Shown one piece after another: positions 61,872 to 64,000 of a stretch of DNA of 64,000 nt. A program made the translations under genes and the position numbers. Under the pieces are notes generated by a model. It was given only the letters and a program-made list of their open reading frames with translations. It made no database searches and was not told where the DNA came from. The stretch's first letter is position 1; every line of letters begins with the position of its first letter. The DNA is from JAALKW01 sp963974485 (GTDB lineage: Bacteria > Pseudomonadota > Gammaproteobacteria > Legionellales > Legionellaceae): contig CAXBBS010000008.1 of NCBI GenBank assembly GCA_963974485.1, forward strand, positions 32,737 to 96,736, written 5' to 3'.

Positions 61872-62321
61872 CTAAAGCACGTTGCTTAAGCTTTCTACCG
61901 TTTGTTTTCCGTAGCGTACGTCGTGCAATTTTCCTGTTGGGTCAAAAATAAATGTGACAGGAACCGCTCGAATATCGCCAAGTTTAAGCGCCGCGGCTGG
62001 ATCGGTTAATAAACTTGGATAATGTAGGCCGGCTTGTTTTATTAGAGCTATCTGTTCGTTTATGGGAAGCCCATCGTAATTGACGCCGAATATAGCAATA
62101 TTTTTATTTTTATATTTCTCGTAAAATTGATTAAACGCAGCAATTTCCTCCAGACATGGCTGACACCAATTGGCCCAATAATTAATGTAAACCCATTTTC
62201 CTTTGAGTGAGCTCAACGTTAGATTATCACCAAGCAGTGCTCGCTGAAGTATAATTTCAGTAGCCCAAAGCGAAGCGCTAAGAGACCACAGCAAGCCTAT
62301 CAATAAAATAAAACGGCGCAT
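61872..62321 (-). CDS. Thioredoxin-like thiol-disulfide protein (TlpA/ResA type)
   Basis: A 149-aa protein with a signal peptide (residues 1-20, ending SLWAT) and a thioredoxin fold: WVYINYWANWCQPCLEE carries the CxxC (CQPC) active site near residue 53, and AVPVTFIFDPTGKL has the cis-Pro. Such proteins reduce or shuffle disulfides in the periplasm, often for cytochrome c maturation. No cytochrome genes are nearby. It converges with hfq, with 20 bases between the stops. Confidence 0.88.
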   Translation of the reverse strand: MRRFILLIGLLWSLSASLWATEIILQRALLGDNLTLSSLKGKWVYINYWANWCQPCLEEIAAFNQFYEKYKNKNIAIFGVNYDGLPINEQIALIKQAGLHYPSLLTDPAAALKLGDIRAVPVTFIFDPTGKLHDVRYGKQTVESLSNVL

Positions 62322-62391
62322 GAGGTTTTTTTCTGCATCTTACGTGTGAATGAACGCATATTAACCAATTTTATCAAGTTTATCAAAAATA

Positions 62392-62419
62392 TTGGTGATA
62401 GAGCTGTATTCAGTATATA
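62392..62419 (+). promoter_or_regulatory. Possible promoter of the small membrane protein at 62441
   Basis: TTGGTG (62392-62397) and TATATA (62414-62419), 16 bases apart, 21 bases before the ATG. Confidence 0.35.
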
Positions 62420-62440
62420 ACTTAGAGTTATCGAATATTG

Positions 62441-62899
62441 ATGGGTAAGCAAATGAAAAAGCAAATAAAAATCCCGGTGTTTGTTTCAGCGATTACCTTT
62501 GTGCTTGGATGTTTTGATTTAGTTCGTGGCTTTATGCATACCTTTAAATTGGAGTATGCTGCTCTACATGTCGCTAAGCTTAATTTATCCACGCCTGAAG
62601 CCTCGGACTTATTACAGTTATTGGGTGCTTTTGGTGTTTCGAATTTTATCACAGGCATCATGCTCATTTTAGTGGCATTAAGAGCGCGAGAACTTGCTCT
62701 AACAATGCTTTTTGTTATGCCTCTTGCTTATGCTGTTGGATGTATTGAAACATCAATTAATTCAAGCATGTATGCTGCATCTCAAGCTTCCTGGGGTGGT
62801 AAGAATTTCATGCTTGTGTATTTAATGGTGTGTGTTATCACGTTTGTTGCGGGCATCGCATGTGTTTTGTATAACTATCGCAACCAAGTCAATGCTTAA
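62441..62899 (+). CDS. Small four-helix membrane protein of unknown function
   Basis: A 152-aa protein with four predicted membrane helices (about 10-30, 58-80, 87-107 and 122-145). I do not recognise a family. The start is uncertain among ATG 62441, TTG 62438 and ATG 62453, because no strong ribosome-binding site is visible. The next gene starts 24 bases downstream and may be co-transcribed. Confidence 0.6.
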   Translation: MGKQMKKQIKIPVFVSAITFVLGCFDLVRGFMHTFKLEYAALHVAKLNLSTPEASDLLQLLGAFGVSNFITGIMLILVALRARELALTMLFVMPLAYAVGCIETSINSSMYAASQASWGGKNFMLVYLMVCVITFVAGIACVLYNYRNQVNA

Positions 62900-62923
62900 T
62901 TATTCTAAATCTATAAGGACGAT

Positions 62924-63979
62924 ATGAATAACATAAAAAACATGGGCTGTTTTACGCTAGGATGCGTGAGTCTTTTTTTTACGCATGCTTTATATGCAGC
63001 AACGCAACCTACATTTAGTATTGTTCCCGTCACCACGAATGGCAATCATATTCTGATGTCGGAGATAGGCAAGACGTCAGTTATATATAAGGTTACGAAT
63101 AACACAGCAATAACCCGCCCATTAGCTTTGTCAACGCTCACATCAACCGCGTTAAGTCAAAATACACAAGCGGTAGGGGCATGTGGAGATAATCCGTTTG
63201 TGCTGCAGGGCCATGGGGGCTCGTGTGACTTATCGTTAGTAATCAATGGCAGTCAGTTACAGTCCGATGTTGCTCAAGCTCCTGAGGTATGTGCAACCTT
63301 GAGTAACGGCACACCTACGCCGTTTCTGTGCTCGCAAACAAGCCGACATGACTCTTTAGTTGTTACAAAGGTTGCGCCCTATGCTTATATCGCGAATGCT
63401 GGTAATGGTACGGAAGCAGGTACGCGGTGTGATGTTGATCCATCTACGGGTGAATTTAGCAATTGCCTACAAGGAGCAATAACGTCACTGAGCTTAGAGC
63501 AAGTACAATTAACAGCAAATGGGCGACAAACTTATCTTGTTGATGCCCGTAATCAGATATTAACGTGCGCGATGCCAATCTCAGGGATCGTGTCTAATTG
63601 TTTTACAACGAATGCAACGGACATGGATGCTCCGCAAACCATTACATTTAATACAGCTGAAACATATGCCTATATAACAAATTTTCAAAACAGTACGATT
63701 ACTCAATGTGATATGAATTCAACAACACATGATTTAACAGGATGTGTGACAACAGGCTCAAATATTACTAATCCACAGGGGTTAGTGTTTAATGCAGCCA
63801 ATACTTACGCCTATATTACGAATGCTACGGGGGCTATCAATGTGACGCAGTGTGATGTAAATCCAAGTTCGGGTGCATTAGATAATTGTATTGATTCAGG
63901 CGCAACGTTTTCAGGCTCGACCGGCGTAGGAACAGATAGTATGGCTGATCTTGCCACGATAAAACGGACACCTCACTAA
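62924..63979 (+). pseudogene. Secreted beta-propeller-like protein, truncated by an IS element
   Basis: The frame gives 351 residues with a signal peptide (1-26). An N-terminal beta-rich domain (about 30-145) is followed by repeats of about 45 residues with the pattern YAYITN-x(8-15)-QCDV/M-N-x-S-x-G-L-x-x-C, as in YVTN/NHL-type beta-propellers found in secreted Legionella-like proteins. Only four or so blades are present. The last eleven residues (from about 63946, DLATIKRTPH) come from sequence that looks like an IS3-type end, so the native C-terminus is missing. The remaining product may still be exported but is probably non-functional. Confidence 0.7.
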
Positions 63980-64000
63980 GCAACCATTTTAACTTCAAAC
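63946..64000. mobile_element. Terminal end of an IS3-family insertion sequence (partial)
   Basis: TGATCTTGCCACGATAAAAC followed by GGACACCTCACTAAG strongly resembles the left inverted repeat of IS3-type elements as I remember it (TGATCTTACC...GGACAC...CTAAG). It begins abruptly inside the beta-propeller gene, and the element runs out of the window. The transposase would lie downstream. Confidence 0.65.

Noticed and set aside
1..64000. Search for tRNA, rRNA, tmRNA, RNase P RNA and CRISPR arrays
   Set aside because: Gaps between genes were read by eye and none shows cloverleaf-like or repeat-spacer structure; a covariance-model search would be needed to exclude small RNAs.

Overview
The window is a chromosomal replication-origin neighbourhood of a gammaproteobacterium, most likely a member of the Legionellales (Legionella/Coxiella/Aquicella-like). 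Three signals point there: three paralogous porins of the Legionella MOMP (Lpg1974) type, several large proteins without recognisable relatives of the kind that fill host-associated genomes (ankyrin, alpha-helical repeat and Pro-Ala linker proteins), and a moderately AT-rich composition. No tRNA, rRNA or CRISPR array was seen.

Layout. 1-10.3 kb (mostly + strand): the end of an unknown membrane protein, the ubiquinone block ubiE-ubiJ-ubiB, rsmA, a repeat protein of unknown role, a TraI_2-domain protein, apaH, a lytic transglycosylase and hspQ. 10.3-24.6 kb (- strand): ihfA, the complete F1Fo ATP synthase operon atpIBEFHAGDC, a small His-rich gene on +, two BON lipoproteins (dolP-like), diaA, yraN, parB, parA, rsmG and mnmG. 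24.8-45.9 kb: an accessory block separating mnmG from mnmE. It holds a 1064-residue and a 677-residue protein of unknown function, argD, sodB, grxD, a peroxiredoxin, rnt-pyrC, a secreted protein, ihfB, dcd, three MOMP-like porins around a three-gene valine (isobutyryl-CoA) degradation cassette, an orphan protein and a cystathionine beta-synthase-like PLP enzyme. 45.9-49.6 kb (- strand): mnmE, yidC, yidD, rnpA, rpmH. 49.6-52.7 kb: a 3.1-kb origin region. 52.7-59.8 kb (+ strand): dnaA, dnaN, recF, rlmJ, gyrB. 59.9-64.0 kb: a membrane protein, an alpha/beta hydrolase, a divergent Hfq, a thioredoxin-like protein, a small membrane protein and a beta-propeller-like secreted protein cut by the end of an IS3-type element.

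The most notable feature is the origin. The rpmH-dnaA interval contains four copies of an AT-rich module of about 150 to 220 bp. Each is followed by TTATCC or TTATTCAC sites resembling weak DnaA boxes, and one is followed by three tandem 12-bp TTATCCC units. Two small genes (a 62-aa acidic protein and a 405-aa ankyrin-like protein) sit between the modules. Genes left of the origin mostly run leftward and those to the right run rightward, as expected for bidirectional replication from here. Two near-consensus parS sites lie in recF, matching the parAB genes 33 kb away. A perfect DnaA box lies between atpC and ihfA.

Functional links: replication initiation and segregation (dnaA, dnaN, recF, gyrB, parAB, diaA, ihfA, ihfB), tRNA wobble modification (mnmE, mnmG), membrane insertion (yidC, yidD), energy (ATP synthase, ubiquinone), oxidative defence (sodB, peroxiredoxin, grxD) and envelope (porins, BON lipoproteins, transglycosylase).
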